Made by a program: the position numbers and the translations under genes. Below the pieces are notes generated by a model. The model saw only the letters and a list, made by a program, of their open reading frames with translations, was not told the DNA's origin and made no database searches. Below are positions 17,503 to 26,552 of a DNA stretch of 52,782 nucleotides, one piece after another. The number at the start of each line of letters is the position of its first letter. The stretch's first letter is position 1. Origin of the DNA: Verrucomicrobiota bacterium (lineage in GTDB: Bacteria; Verrucomicrobiota; Verrucomicrobiia; Verrucomicrobiales; DEV007); contig JAJRVS010000214.1 of assembly GCA_024277195.1 (NCBI GenBank), positions 1-52,782 on the forward strand. The letters run 5' to 3'.

Positions 17503-18571
17503 ACACCGTCTCACCCGGCAAAAACTCCGGCATCAGGCGAATCGCATGAGCAGGCAAAATCCCCGTCTCCGCCAGTTGCCGCGCGGCGGCGGAAACGCGT
17601 TTGGCGTAACGCTCAGGATCATTGGAATAACGCGTGATCGCCGGTCGCAGGGCTTCCAGGAAAATGTCGTCATCACGGGATATGACCGCCACATCCTGTG
17701 GAATACGTTTACCCTTATTCAAGAGATGAAAAACAAGCGTCAAGGTATGCAAAGCACGCGCCACCACAAATGCGGTGGGTGCATTCTTCTGCTTCAGGGC
17801 AGCATCAACCAGTTTGCACAAATGCTCAGCACTGCCATCATGCCGCAGCACCTGCATGCTGGCATTTTTTGAACTTGCTACTAGTTCCTTTAAACCCATC
17901 TCGCTATCCGCGTCTCCACCAAAAACATCCTTGGGCAAGACCAGCGCGATCCGGCTATGCCCCTTGCGTAACAGCACCCCGCCCGCATGGTGACACACCG
18001 CCCGGTGATCAGCATCTATGGAAGGCAGCATGATGTTCGGCCTGGAGGATCCCATCACCAGACAAGGTATTTTTTTGCGCACAAACCAACGTTCGGTGGT
18101 TTCCTTGGAATAAAGTAACATCCACACATTGCTGGCATTGCGGCTCACCAGTTTCTCCAGGGCGCGTGAAGGTTTTGCCGAATAACAGGCTTTGTCATGA
18201 TGGATACGCATGGAAAATCCCGCTCGCGCCAAGGTCCTCCTCAGCACATCCAATAACAGCAAGATCGATGGGTTCAAGCCAGTTAGAGGTGCCGAAGAAA
18301 TAACTCCGACCACCCTTTTTTTATCATCATCGTTCAAACCAGACTTTTTCTTTTTGATCCATCTATTCTTGCCCTGGGTGACTTCCAGCAAACCTTCCCG
18401 CTGCAATTCCTTAAGCGCCGTGCGCAGCGTCGTGCGCCCGACTTGCAATTGCTCGCTCAAAACTCTCTCTCCAGGTAGAATCTCCCCCCATTGTCCCGCT
18501 TCAATTCCACTGCGCAAACTTTCCACCGTCCCGGCAATGAGCGAGCAACGTTGAGGCAATGCCCTATCCAT
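17501..18571 (-). CDS. GntR-type regulator with LacI-like ligand-binding domain
   Basis: An N-terminal winged helix (SLIAGTVESLRSGIEAGQW, then LPGERVLSEQLQVGRTTLRTAL and LQREGLLEV) is joined to a LacI/periplasmic-binding-like domain. That domain starts KRVVGVISSAP and contains IPCLVMGSSRP, GHSRIALVLP and DVAVISRDDD. Starting at 18571 gives 356 residues and leaves the palindrome at 18588-18610 in the 5' leader; the longer frame (to 18625) would run through the palindrome and adds an unconvincing leader. It is divergent from the nine-gene operon at 18658, so it probably represses or activates that operon and itself in response to a sugar-like ligand. Confidence 0.85.
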   Translation of the reverse strand: MDRALPQRCSLIAGTVESLRSGIEAGQWGEILPGERVLSEQLQVGRTTLRTALKELQREGLLEVTQGKNRWIKKKKSGLNDDDKKRVVGVISSAPLTGLNPSILLLLDVLRRTLARAGFSMRIHHDKACYSAKPSRALEKLVSRNASNVWMLLYSKETTERWFVRKKIPCLVMGSSRPNIMLPSIDADHRAVCHHAGGVLLRKGHSRIALVLPKDVFGGDADSEMGLKELVASSKNASMQVLRHDGSAEHLCKLVDAALKQKNAPTAFVVARALHTLTLVFHLLNKGKRIPQDVAVISRDDDIFLEALRPAITRYSNDPERYAKRVSAAARQLAETGILPAHAIRLMPEFLPGETV

Positions 18572-18587
18572 TGAATTTTTCCCCTTC

Positions 18588-18610
18588 ACTGGTTTTATTA
18601 TAAAACCAGT
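18588..18610. promoter_or_regulatory. 23-bp palindrome, probable operator for the GntR/LacI-type regulator
   Basis: Arms ACTGGTTTTAT and ATAAAACCAGT pair perfectly around one central base. The site lies 17 bp upstream of the regulator start (18571) and 48 bp upstream of the divergent PhyH gene. This is the expected place for an operator controlling both directions. A possible plus-strand promoter (TTGCAA at 18620, GATTAT at 18643, 17-bp spacing) lies just downstream and is tentative. Confidence 0.75.
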
Positions 18611-18657
18611 ATAGCCCGCTTGCAAAGCACTAATGCAAAAAGGATTATATTAACCCT

Positions 18658-19413
18658 ATGGCCCCCTACTCCGCAGAAAAACAAGCTTACCACAAACATG
18701 GTTTCACCATTGTGCGTGGATTCCTCAATGATTCAGAATTAAACGAACTGCAGGAAAACCTGAATCGTTACATCCGTGAAGTCGTTCCGACTTTGCCGGA
18801 CTCAGATGCTTTTTACGAAAGTCGTGACCAACCCGAGACGCTGAAACAATTGCAGCACATGGGTGCCGATCCGTATTTTCTGCTCTACGGTCAGCACCCC
18901 AAATGGAAAGCCCTGGCAGAGACTCTGGTCGGCGAACCGATCAGCGACTCACAACCGGAATGGTTCAACAAACCGCCCGGCACGCGTCACGTCACTCCGC
19001 CGCACCAGGACAACTATTATTTCTGTCTCAAACCATCCAATGTGGTCACCATCTGGTTGGCACTGGACGAAGTGGATGCAGAAAACGGTTGCCTGCGTTA
19101 TCTGGCAGGTTCACACCAACAGGGCTTCCGTCCTCATTCCAAGTCTAATATTCTGGGATTCTCACAAGGTATTACCAGCTATTCTGCCGATGATTTCAGT
19201 AGCGAAGTCGCCGCCCCTCTCCACCCCGGTGACGCCGTCGCGCATCATGGAATGACGGTTCACCGCGCGGATGCCAACATGTCGTCAACCCGTCACCGCC
19301 GAGCTCTCGCCATGGTCTGCAAAGGCGTTTCCTGTGAGCGCGACGAAGAAGCTTTTGCTCGTTATCAATCGATGGCGCAAAAACAGCATCAGGCAGCAGG
19401 ATTGACCGTTTAA
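18658..19413 (+). CDS. Phytanoyl-CoA dioxygenase (PhyH) family protein
   Basis: PhyH proteins are Fe(II)/2-oxoglutarate-dependent oxygenases. The 251-residue protein has the HxD metal motif HQD (H116, D118) and the distal histidine in GMTVHRADANMS (H202). The 2-oxoglutarate-binding arginine lies in the RHRRA block (about 212-215), and the core phrase GCLRYLAGSH is present. No signal peptide is seen, so it is cytoplasmic. It is the first gene of the operon, separated by 33 bp from the RraA-type gene. Substrate is unknown; the context suggests hydroxylation or oxidative removal of a group from a sugar or acid. Confidence 0.9.
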   Translation: MAPYSAEKQAYHKHGFTIVRGFLNDSELNELQENLNRYIREVVPTLPDSDAFYESRDQPETLKQLQHMGADPYFLLYGQHPKWKALAETLVGEPISDSQPEWFNKPPGTRHVTPPHQDNYYFCLKPSNVVTIWLALDEVDAENGCLRYLAGSHQQGFRPHSKSNILGFSQGITSYSADDFSSEVAAPLHPGDAVAHHGMTVHRADANMSSTRHRRALAMVCKGVSCERDEEAFARYQSMAQKQHQAAGLTV

Positions 19414-19446
19414 AAAATGACCACACAATAGAAAAAAATCATTACC

Positions 19447-20217
19447 ATGAACCCATCCTCTAAAAATCCACCCACCCTACCCCTCAGCGAGCTCTACCAA
19501 CTCAAACGCTGGAACACTCCCACCATTTACAACGGCTGGGAACAAATAACGAAACAAAATCCCGCTGCAGATTCGTTTAACATAGAAGAAAGCCACGACT
19601 TCATGCCGCAGATGGGCCCGATGGTCGGATACGCTGTCACCCTGGTGATCGAACCCAGCAATGAGGAGCACCGCCAAAGCAACCCAAATGCGGGCGCCGA
19701 GTATCGTGAATACATCGCCAGCATTCCCGGACCCAAAATCGTCGTCGTGCAGGATCTCGACAAACCCCGGGTATTGGGATCCCATTGGGGAGAGGTCAAC
19801 GCCAATCTGCATCGCGCGCTGGGATGCGTCGGAACCATCACCGACGGCGCGATCCGCGATGTGGATGAAATGTGCAACGCAGGTTTTAAAGCCATCGCCA
19901 AGCGTCTCTGTGTCGGACACGCGTTTGTTCATCCGGTGCGCTGGGGCTGTGAAGTAGAAGTCTTCGGCCGCACAGTGAACCCCGGCGACCTGATCCACGC
20001 GGATCAACATGGTTTCATGAGCATCGCCCCCGAAGATCAAGCAGGCTTGCTCGATGCCTCACGCTTCATGGATGAAAATGAATGCAAAACCGTGATTCCA
20101 GCGATTCGGGCATCAGCGGATAAAAATGCCGCAGATTTGTTAAACCATGTCGAACAGTCCATCATCCAGTTCCGAAACAATCTGAAAGACAAATTCAACA
20201 ACTCCGGCGAATGGTGA
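19447..20217 (+). CDS. RraA-family (4-hydroxy-4-methyl-2-oxoglutarate aldolase-like) protein
   Basis: The 256-residue protein has the RraA fold signature HWGEVNANLHRALGCVGTI, then DGAIRDVDEM with R137 and D138. These residues bind pyruvate and metal in HMG/CHA aldolases of this family. The late phrase PGDLIHADQHGFMSI is also typical. The N-terminal extension (about 1-50) is longer than in RraA proper. I infer a metal-dependent aldolase or decarboxylase acting on a 2-oxo acid. Operon neighbours on both sides are within 35 bp. It is not expected to act as the RNase E regulator, because the aldolase-type residues are present. Confidence 0.87.
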   Translation: MNPSSKNPPTLPLSELYQLKRWNTPTIYNGWEQITKQNPAADSFNIEESHDFMPQMGPMVGYAVTLVIEPSNEEHRQSNPNAGAEYREYIASIPGPKIVVVQDLDKPRVLGSHWGEVNANLHRALGCVGTITDGAIRDVDEMCNAGFKAIAKRLCVGHAFVHPVRWGCEVEVFGRTVNPGDLIHADQHGFMSIAPEDQAGLLDASRFMDENECKTVIPAIRASADKNAADLLNHVEQSIIQFRNNLKDKFNNSGEW

Positions 20218-20251
20218 AAACATTTCTATCCTAGTTACCTTCTCCATTTTA

Positions 20252-21499
20252 GTGAAACACCTCATCATCATTCCTTTGATCACTTTATCCTGCTTCGGCT
20301 TAGCTGCAGCACGCGATCTACACGTTGATCCAGCTCAAGGCAATGATACTAACGATGGTTCCTCGCAACCTCTGAAAACCATCAAGCGCGCTATCCGGAT
20401 TGCGCAGCCCGGTGATACCATCCACCTCAAACCTGTTATCTATTACGAATACGCGGGATTCCACAACAAACGAGGTGAAGCGGGAAAACCTATCACCCTC
20501 GACGGTCATGGAGCCACGCTCGAAGGCTCTGATGCGATTGATCCTTCCACCTGGCAAGAAGTGAGCCCGGGGCTCTTCAAAAACGACCACCTCACGCCTA
20601 CACTCAATCGCGCCATTTTGTGGCGCTGGTTTTTCCTCTTCGATGGCAAAATCAATCGCATGGGTCGAGTCATGAAAGGCAAAAGCGGTGACTTTAAAAA
20701 ACCCGAGGATTTACAGATCGGTGAATGGACTTTTGTAGCAGCAGGCGAACCCAGTTCCGCAAGCGGCGATTCGCAAAAAGCCCCTGGCACTTTTTATCTC
20801 AAAATCAAATCGGGCCAAAGCTTGGCGGAAGCTAGCATCAGATACCCAGTGAGACCCGCGGGCGTTATTTTTAGCGGAGACAATGCCCACCTCGTCATTC
20901 GCAATCTCACCGCAAGCCATCCCTACAACGACGGCTTTAATATCCACGGAGACTGTCGCGATGTGCTCTTTGAGAACATCCGCGCCTTCGAATGCGGCGA
21001 TGACGGCATCAGTGCCCATGAAAGTGCGCAATACAGCGTCGATGGATTCGCCTCGATCGGCAACGGCACGGGCATCTGTGACACCGGCAGCAGTCAAACC
21101 TCTTACAACCATCTTTTCATCGCTGACTGCGTTGGCGTTGATCTCTACTTCCTCGATACCGGACGTTACTCCATCAGCAATGCCGTCGTGCTTTCATCCG
21201 CGCAAAAGCCCTTGATCGTAACTGGAACAGCCAAGGGTTCTTGTGAATTAAAAATCGACAACCTGTTCATCAAGCGATTAGCAAAACCACAAGCCGCCTT
21301 GATCGCCAGCAACTGCAGTCTATATGCCAATAAACTCACCCTCGATGGTCTAGATATCAAAGTCACCGGCAAAGCAGAGTTCAAAAATTGCCTGATCAAT
21401 GGTCACCCTAATCCGAAAGACGCAAAAAAACCTGGCGCTGATCTCAAACAACTCCTCAAAACTGTCGTTCCCGAAACCTACCTACCCCTACTCGATTAA
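20252..21499 (+). CDS. Secreted right-handed beta-helix protein
   Basis: The start is GTG at 20252, giving a signal peptide (MKHLIIIPLITLSCFGLAAA). The 415-residue protein begins with the DUF1565-like phrase DLHVDPAQGNDTNDGSSQPLKTI followed by AIRIAQPGDTIHLKP. Parallel beta-helix coils follow, for example HLVIRNLTASHPYNDGF and VLFENIRAFECGDDGI. Such proteins are often polysaccharide lyases or carbohydrate-binding helices. No lyase catalytic residues could be assigned. The next gene begins 5 bp downstream, so they are translated from the same mRNA. Confidence 0.8.
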   Translation: MKHLIIIPLITLSCFGLAAARDLHVDPAQGNDTNDGSSQPLKTIKRAIRIAQPGDTIHLKPVIYYEYAGFHNKRGEAGKPITLDGHGATLEGSDAIDPSTWQEVSPGLFKNDHLTPTLNRAILWRWFFLFDGKINRMGRVMKGKSGDFKKPEDLQIGEWTFVAAGEPSSASGDSQKAPGTFYLKIKSGQSLAEASIRYPVRPAGVIFSGDNAHLVIRNLTASHPYNDGFNIHGDCRDVLFENIRAFECGDDGISAHESAQYSVDGFASIGNGTGICDTGSSQTSYNHLFIADCVGVDLYFLDTGRYSISNAVVLSSAQKPLIVTGTAKGSCELKIDNLFIKRLAKPQAALIASNCSLYANKLTLDGLDIKVTGKAEFKNCLINGHPNPKDAKKPGADLKQLLKTVVPETYLPLLD

Positions 21500-21504
21500 T
21501 AACA

Positions 21505-23070
21505 ATGAAACTGCAAACCCTTACCTCCATCCTTGCTCTGTCATTCAGCGCGATTATTTCCCAAGCCGAAGAACAGGTTCTCTTCTCCTTCGACGATCAC
21601 AGCATCCCCTGGCAACACAACTTGAAACTCACACTGGTCCAAGCCGACAAACATCCTGACAACCCCGTGTTGCTGCGTGGACCGGAAGGCTCCCCCGATA
21701 ATGCTCATGCCATTCTTTACGGCACAGTCATCAAGGATAAGGACAAGTTTCGCATGTGGTACCTCGGCAGCTTTGATGCAAAACAACTGAAGACCCCAGC
21801 TCCAGAAAACTGGCGTCCCATGTGTTACGCCGAGAGCAAGGACGGCATTCGCTGGAAAAAGCCAAATTTAGGTTTAGTCGAATTCAACGGCAATAAAAAC
21901 AACAACATCTGCCTCATCCAGGGTAATCCGCAATCACTGACGCTCGTCAATGATTTCCTCTCAGTGATGCACGACCCCAGCGATCCCGATCCGGCCAAGC
22001 GTTTCAAAGTCGCCTACATCGCTCATGTGCCCTACGAGGAAATCGCCGGTGGCATGAGCAGCATAGGCAGGAAAGAAAAAAACATCTGCTCCACCATCTG
22101 CGCAACCAGTGCCGATGGACTAACTTGGAAAGTTGTCGGAGATAGCCCCGCAAATGCAAGTGGCGAGCGTTTTGAAGTCAGTGGTCTCTATCGCTTTGGT
22201 GACTTCTATTATTCCACTGGTCAAATCATCGGCCCTTGGTCGTGGCAGACGGACGGATCCTTCCGCAAAGATCCTAACCGCCCTGATCCCGACCGCGTGA
22301 TGCGAGTGTATCGTTCCTCGGATTTCAGCTCGTGGTCACAAGCCACCGCATTAAGCTTTGCCCGTCCCGGACAACTTGCCAGCCCACCCGTTAGAGGTCA
22401 ACAAACCCACATGGGAGCAGGCTTGTGGAATCGCGGCAAGGTCATGCTCGGGCTCTACGGGCAATGGCAGGACACCGCCGAACCGCCTGCCAAAGGCCAT
22501 GGTTTTAACGAAGGGGTTCACATTGACCTTGGACTCATTGTGAGCAATGACGGCATTCATTTCCGCGAACCGGTGGCGAACCACAAAGTCATCGCCGTAG
22601 GCAACAAAGGCGAATGGGATGACGTTGCGTTGCTCCAGGGGCATGCCTTTGTCAATGACGGCGATAAAACGATGATCTGGTATTCCCACTGGGACACCAG
22701 CGGCCAAGGCAAACCTATGGAAATCGGTCTGGCAACTTTGCGCCGGGATGGTTTTGGATATTTATCTGCGCAGGAGGATGACAATGAATCGGAGTTTGCC
22801 ACCGACTTTTTTGAATCGGATAAAAACACAAAGATCCATCTGAACGTGGATGGTCTGACTACCGAATCACCACTCGAAATCGAACTGCTCAACCACCTTG
22901 CCAAACCCCTGCCCGGATTCTCTGGAGCCGATGCGGTCAAGATCACAGACAACGGTACACGCCTGCCAATCACCTGGTCAAAAAAAATACCCAGCGGAAA
23001 ACTTGCTCTTAGAGTAAAATACCCCATCAACAGTAAAGCCAAAGTATATGCAATCTATCTAAATGAGTAA
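21505..23070 (+). CDS. Secreted GH32/GH43-like five-bladed propeller protein
   Basis: A signal peptide (MKLQTLTSILALSFSAIISQA) precedes propeller blades typical of the GH32/GH43 superfamily. Examples are HPDNPVLLRGPEGSPDNAH, FRMWYLGSF, MCYAESKDGIRWKKP and DKTMIWYSHWD. The 521-residue protein ends in a beta-rich domain (about 440-521). Whether it hydrolyses glycosides is open: I cannot name the acid residues, and many Verrucomicrobiota proteins with this fold lack characterised activity. It sits in the middle of the operon between the beta-helix protein and an esterase, 84 bp upstream of the latter; that gap contains a GC-rich repeat. Confidence 0.75.
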   Translation: MKLQTLTSILALSFSAIISQAEEQVLFSFDDHSIPWQHNLKLTLVQADKHPDNPVLLRGPEGSPDNAHAILYGTVIKDKDKFRMWYLGSFDAKQLKTPAPENWRPMCYAESKDGIRWKKPNLGLVEFNGNKNNNICLIQGNPQSLTLVNDFLSVMHDPSDPDPAKRFKVAYIAHVPYEEIAGGMSSIGRKEKNICSTICATSADGLTWKVVGDSPANASGERFEVSGLYRFGDFYYSTGQIIGPWSWQTDGSFRKDPNRPDPDRVMRVYRSSDFSSWSQATALSFARPGQLASPPVRGQQTHMGAGLWNRGKVMLGLYGQWQDTAEPPAKGHGFNEGVHIDLGLIVSNDGIHFREPVANHKVIAVGNKGEWDDVALLQGHAFVNDGDKTMIWYSHWDTSGQGKPMEIGLATLRRDGFGYLSAQEDDNESEFATDFFESDKNTKIHLNVDGLTTESPLEIELLNHLAKPLPGFSGADAVKITDNGTRLPITWSKKIPSGKLALRVKYPINSKAKVYAIYLNE

Positions 23071-23073
23071 TAT

Positions 23074-23098
23074 TTGTGGGCGAGCGCTGCGCTTGCTT
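23074..23098. repeat. GC-rich GTGGGCGAGCGCT repeat, copy 2
   Basis: This matches 3694-3717 and sits inside the operon, in the 84-bp gap before the esterase gene. It could be a processing or attenuation point in the mRNA, but this is speculative. Confidence 0.4.
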
Positions 23099-23154
23099 TC
23101 CCTAGGTCTCGACAAGCAGAACACCTGTTCTACAAACCCCACCACCCTACCCGC

Positions 23155-24021
23155 ATGAAGTCCCTTCTTTTTTTCTTAGCAGCTACAACTGCCCTGATGT
23201 TTTCAGGTATCAACGCAATTCAGGCCGCTGAAGCACCTATCCCATTATGGCCACTTGGCGCACCGGGTGCACTTGGCAATCAGCAAAAGGACATACCAAC
23301 GCTTACACCTTATGTTCCCGACAAACCCAAAGGCGTCGCCATGCTACTGATCCCAGGCGGCAGTTATTCCGGCATTTATGAAGGACAGGCAGAGCCCTTT
23401 GCCCTTTGGCTCAACGAGCAAGGCATCACAGCCTTTATATTACGCTATCGCCTCGGCAGCGCGGGTTATCGTTATCCTAGCCAACTACAAGATGCCGTGA
23501 AAGCGATGCGTTACATCCGCGGCCATTCTGCAAAATGGAAAATCGATGCCAAGCGAATAGCAGTGATGGGATTTTCAGCGGGCGGTCATTTGGTATCGTC
23601 GCTGCTCACCAATCCGCAAGACGGTGATATTGAGTCTACAGATGAGAACAGTCAAATCAGCTCTCGGCCGGATTTAGCAATTCTCTGTTATCCAGTCATC
23701 AGCATGATCACCAAGCCTCATAAAAATTCGCGCAAAAACCTGATCGGCGAATCTCCTAGTGATGAGTTGATCCGCAAAACTTCAAGTGAACTGCAGGTAA
23801 AAACAGGACTGCCACCCTGTTTTGTTTGGCACACCAACGAAGACAAGTTGGTCCCACCCGATCACAGTCTGCTTTTTGCCACTGCTTTACACAAATTTGC
23901 TGTACCATGTGAATTGCATCTCTATCAGCAAGGCGATCACGGCACAGGACTTATTGGCACGGAACACCCTTGGTTCGATGACCTGTTTTTCTGGCTACGT
24001 GCCCAGGAATTTATCGACTAA
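23155..24021 (+). CDS. Secreted alpha/beta hydrolase (acetyl-xylan-esterase-like)
   Basis: The ATG at 23155 gives a signal peptide (MKSLLFFLAATTALMFSG); the frame is open 27 codons further upstream, but that part includes the repeat and has no leader character. The 288-residue protein has the oxyanion-region phrase LLIPGGSYSGIYEG, the nucleophile elbow VMGFSAGGHL, the Asp region WHTNEDKLVP and the His in QQGDHGTGL. A catalytic triad is therefore visible. It probably removes acyl groups from a glycan in the periplasm. It is the first of two alpha/beta hydrolase genes in this operon. Confidence 0.87.
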   Translation: MKSLLFFLAATTALMFSGINAIQAAEAPIPLWPLGAPGALGNQQKDIPTLTPYVPDKPKGVAMLLIPGGSYSGIYEGQAEPFALWLNEQGITAFILRYRLGSAGYRYPSQLQDAVKAMRYIRGHSAKWKIDAKRIAVMGFSAGGHLVSSLLTNPQDGDIESTDENSQISSRPDLAILCYPVISMITKPHKNSRKNLIGESPSDELIRKTSSELQVKTGLPPCFVWHTNEDKLVPPDHSLLFATALHKFAVPCELHLYQQGDHGTGLIGTEHPWFDDLFFWLRAQEFID

Positions 24022-24044
24022 ACCCCTCTCAAACCGATCTTAAC

Positions 24045-26546
24045 ATGAAACTTCTTATCATTTTCAGCACCTTTTTTTGTCTACTTGCCGCAGCAAGCGC
24101 ACAGAAGAAAAGCACTCCCTATTCTCCCCAGCACCGTCTCACCATGGCGGAATACGAAGGCACCCTGCGCTTGTGGAAAAAACAACACCCGCAATGGGTC
24201 ACGGTGGAATCCCGTGGCATCAGCGGGAAAAACATGCCGGTCTATTTACTCAAAATAACCGACAAATCGGTGCCCGATACCGACAAACAAGTCTGCCTGG
24301 TCACTGCTCTGCACAGTGGGCCCGAGCGAACCGGAACCACCGGCGCCCTTGCTTTCGCCGAGTGGATGCTCAGCGATGATGTGCTCGCCGCAGAAACTCG
24401 CCGTCGTCAAATCATCCTGATTATGCCTATCATCAATCCGCAGTCGATGTTTTTCACCGACCGCTTTCGCAATGAACATGGCGTGGATCCTTATGCGGGA
24501 GCCGGCCCCAAAGGCAAAGTCTGGGACATCAAAACACTGACCGTCAAGCAGCCCGAACTGGCACCCGAGTTGATGGCCTTTGTTTCGGTGGTCGATCAAT
24601 ACCAACCCGAAGTCCACGCCGATTTCCATGGTACCGGCCTGCAGGAATACGCTGCCGATCAACTCGGTACCAGGCAAACCTATCACGGCCAGATCATGAC
24701 CGAGGTCACCGGCGGTGCTTATTCCAACTACGCCCTGCGCCCCTGGGACTGGCGCGTGACCGAAGCGATGATCGCATCCGGCAATGCCGCCGGTTTTCCC
24801 TCCGATCGTTTTGAAGCGGATGCACAACGCACTTTCTGGGGCGCTGAGCTGGCTCCCTTGGGACAAAAACTCTGGCATGGTCGACCTCAATTTTATTCCG
24901 CCCACTACGCCTACGCCAAATACCACACCTTGATCATCACCCAGGAAGTGGCTTGGGAACAAAGCGTCATCGAACGCATGAAAGGTCTGCTGCGCATTGG
25001 CAATCAAGTCTGGGGCGATCAACGTCAAGCCAGCTATCCGGTCAACCGAATGAAACACTTTGTCGGTCATTTTGTCACTGCTTATGGCAACAGCGCCAGC
25101 GAGCGCAGAAAGAGCCGCGTTGAACTGTGGTCCAAACAAGGCAAGCTTGCTTTGGGTTTTATGTATCCACAGACCGACGGTCGCGAGAGCCTGGTTTGCG
25201 CGACAACGGCCGCGGCAAAAAAAGCCGTCGCGGTTCATGGTCTTGATGACTTGCACGCCAATCTACGCAAACAATTCCCCACTGATGCTGCGAACATCGA
25301 AAGCTTCATCAAAGCGGGGCCGGAAATCAAACTGGCGATGGGAACACCCAATACCCATTTACTCGCTGCAAAAGAAGTCGATGATCTAAAATTCGAAAAT
25401 GGCGTCAGCTTTCGCCTGCGTCTGCCTTATCAGAAACCAAGCAATTTAAAAGTCCAACTCAATGGCCAGACCTTGAAAACCAGCGCCAACGACGGATACG
25501 AAAGCTGGCTCGCCGACGGGTTCACCCAGATCCAAGTAAACGTGCCTGCCGTCAAATCACAAAAAACCGAGCTTTACTTTATCACCTGTTCTTACACCCC
25601 CGATCAAAAACGCTCCATCGGATGGATGCCTCCTGCAGAAGTGCAAAAACAGAACGCCACCGCCAAAGCGGAAGCCACTCCGGCAACTTTCACCGACCTG
25701 TCCTACGGCAAACATTTTCGCCAAAATCTAGACTTGTGGCTGGCGAAATCCACACAGCCCACCCCACTGGTATTTTACATCCACGGCGGTGGCTGGGCAG
25801 CTCAGGACAAAACAGACATCCACCAACACCTCGATGTGAAAGCCTTGCTCGATGCAGGTATTTCCGTTGCTTCGGTGAACTACCGTCTACTGCAGGACGC
25901 CAATGCGGCAAAGGTCAGTCCTCCACTGCAATGGCCGCTGAATGACAGCAAACGCGCCTTGCAGTTCCTGCGTTCGAAAGCCGGTGAATGGAATATCGAC
26001 AAAAAACGCATCGCCGCCAGTGGAGTCAGTGCCGGAGGCTGTGCTTCTTTATGGCTAGCCCTGCACGATGACATGGCAGAGGCAAAAAATGACGATCCCC
26101 TTGAGCGTGAATCCACCCGACTTTTTGCCGCCGCCGTCCTATCTCCACAAACCTCGCTCGATCCCAAACAGCTGCGTGAATGGATTTCCAACAGCGAGTA
26201 TGGCGGACGGGCTTTTGGTTTCAAAGGCGCCAGCCGCGCTGATTCCTTCATCCCCTTCCTCGCCGCCCGCGATTCTATCATCGCTGACATTCAACGCTAC
26301 TCCCCGATCGAACACGCCAGCAAAGACGATCCCCCGATATTCATGGAATTCCCCCGACAGGATAAAACTCCTGTTGCGGGAGAAAAACAAAGTGATCCCA
26401 CCCACTCGGCCGTGTCCGGTCTGATGCTCGATCAAAAACTGCAATCATTCGGCGTAAAATCCGAGCTGCGTTATCTAAATGATGGCAAAAAGGGAAATGC
26501 CAACATCCAGGAATTCCTACTCCAGATACTAGGCTCGAACAAATAA
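24045..26546 (+). CDS. Fusion of M14-like metallopeptidase and alpha/beta hydrolase
   Basis: The 833-residue secreted protein (signal peptide 1-19) has two enzymatic parts. Residues about 25-330 resemble zinc carboxypeptidases of family M14: H90 and E94 in LHSGPERTG, H191/H195 in EVHADFHGTG, and E301 in ITQEVAWE as a candidate general base. The H90-E94 spacing is HxxxE rather than the usual HxxE. Residues about 330-540 form a beta-rich linker. Residues about 545-833 are an alpha/beta hydrolase with HGGGW (580-584) and GVSAGG (S662). I infer cleavage of an amide and an ester decoration on one substrate. The next gene starts 6 bp downstream. Confidence 0.8.
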   Translation: MKLLIIFSTFFCLLAAASAQKKSTPYSPQHRLTMAEYEGTLRLWKKQHPQWVTVESRGISGKNMPVYLLKITDKSVPDTDKQVCLVTALHSGPERTGTTGALAFAEWMLSDDVLAAETRRRQIILIMPIINPQSMFFTDRFRNEHGVDPYAGAGPKGKVWDIKTLTVKQPELAPELMAFVSVVDQYQPEVHADFHGTGLQEYAADQLGTRQTYHGQIMTEVTGGAYSNYALRPWDWRVTEAMIASGNAAGFPSDRFEADAQRTFWGAELAPLGQKLWHGRPQFYSAHYAYAKYHTLIITQEVAWEQSVIERMKGLLRIGNQVWGDQRQASYPVNRMKHFVGHFVTAYGNSASERRKSRVELWSKQGKLALGFMYPQTDGRESLVCATTAAAKKAVAVHGLDDLHANLRKQFPTDAANIESFIKAGPEIKLAMGTPNTHLLAAKEVDDLKFENGVSFRLRLPYQKPSNLKVQLNGQTLKTSANDGYESWLADGFTQIQVNVPAVKSQKTELYFITCSYTPDQKRSIGWMPPAEVQKQNATAKAEATPATFTDLSYGKHFRQNLDLWLAKSTQPTPLVFYIHGGGWAAQDKTDIHQHLDVKALLDAGISVASVNYRLLQDANAAKVSPPLQWPLNDSKRALQFLRSKAGEWNIDKKRIAASGVSAGGCASLWLALHDDMAEAKNDDPLERESTRLFAAAVLSPQTSLDPKQLREWISNSEYGGRAFGFKGASRADSFIPFLAARDSIIADIQRYSPIEHASKDDPPIFMEFPRQDKTPVAGEKQSDPTHSAVSGLMLDQKLQSFGVKSELRYLNDGKKGNANIQEFLLQILGSNK

Positions 26547-26552
26547 CACATC

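Noticed and set aside
24246-25256. 336-codon minus-strand open frame
   Set aside because: Antisense to the M14-esterase fusion, with no family similarity and no ribosome binding site.
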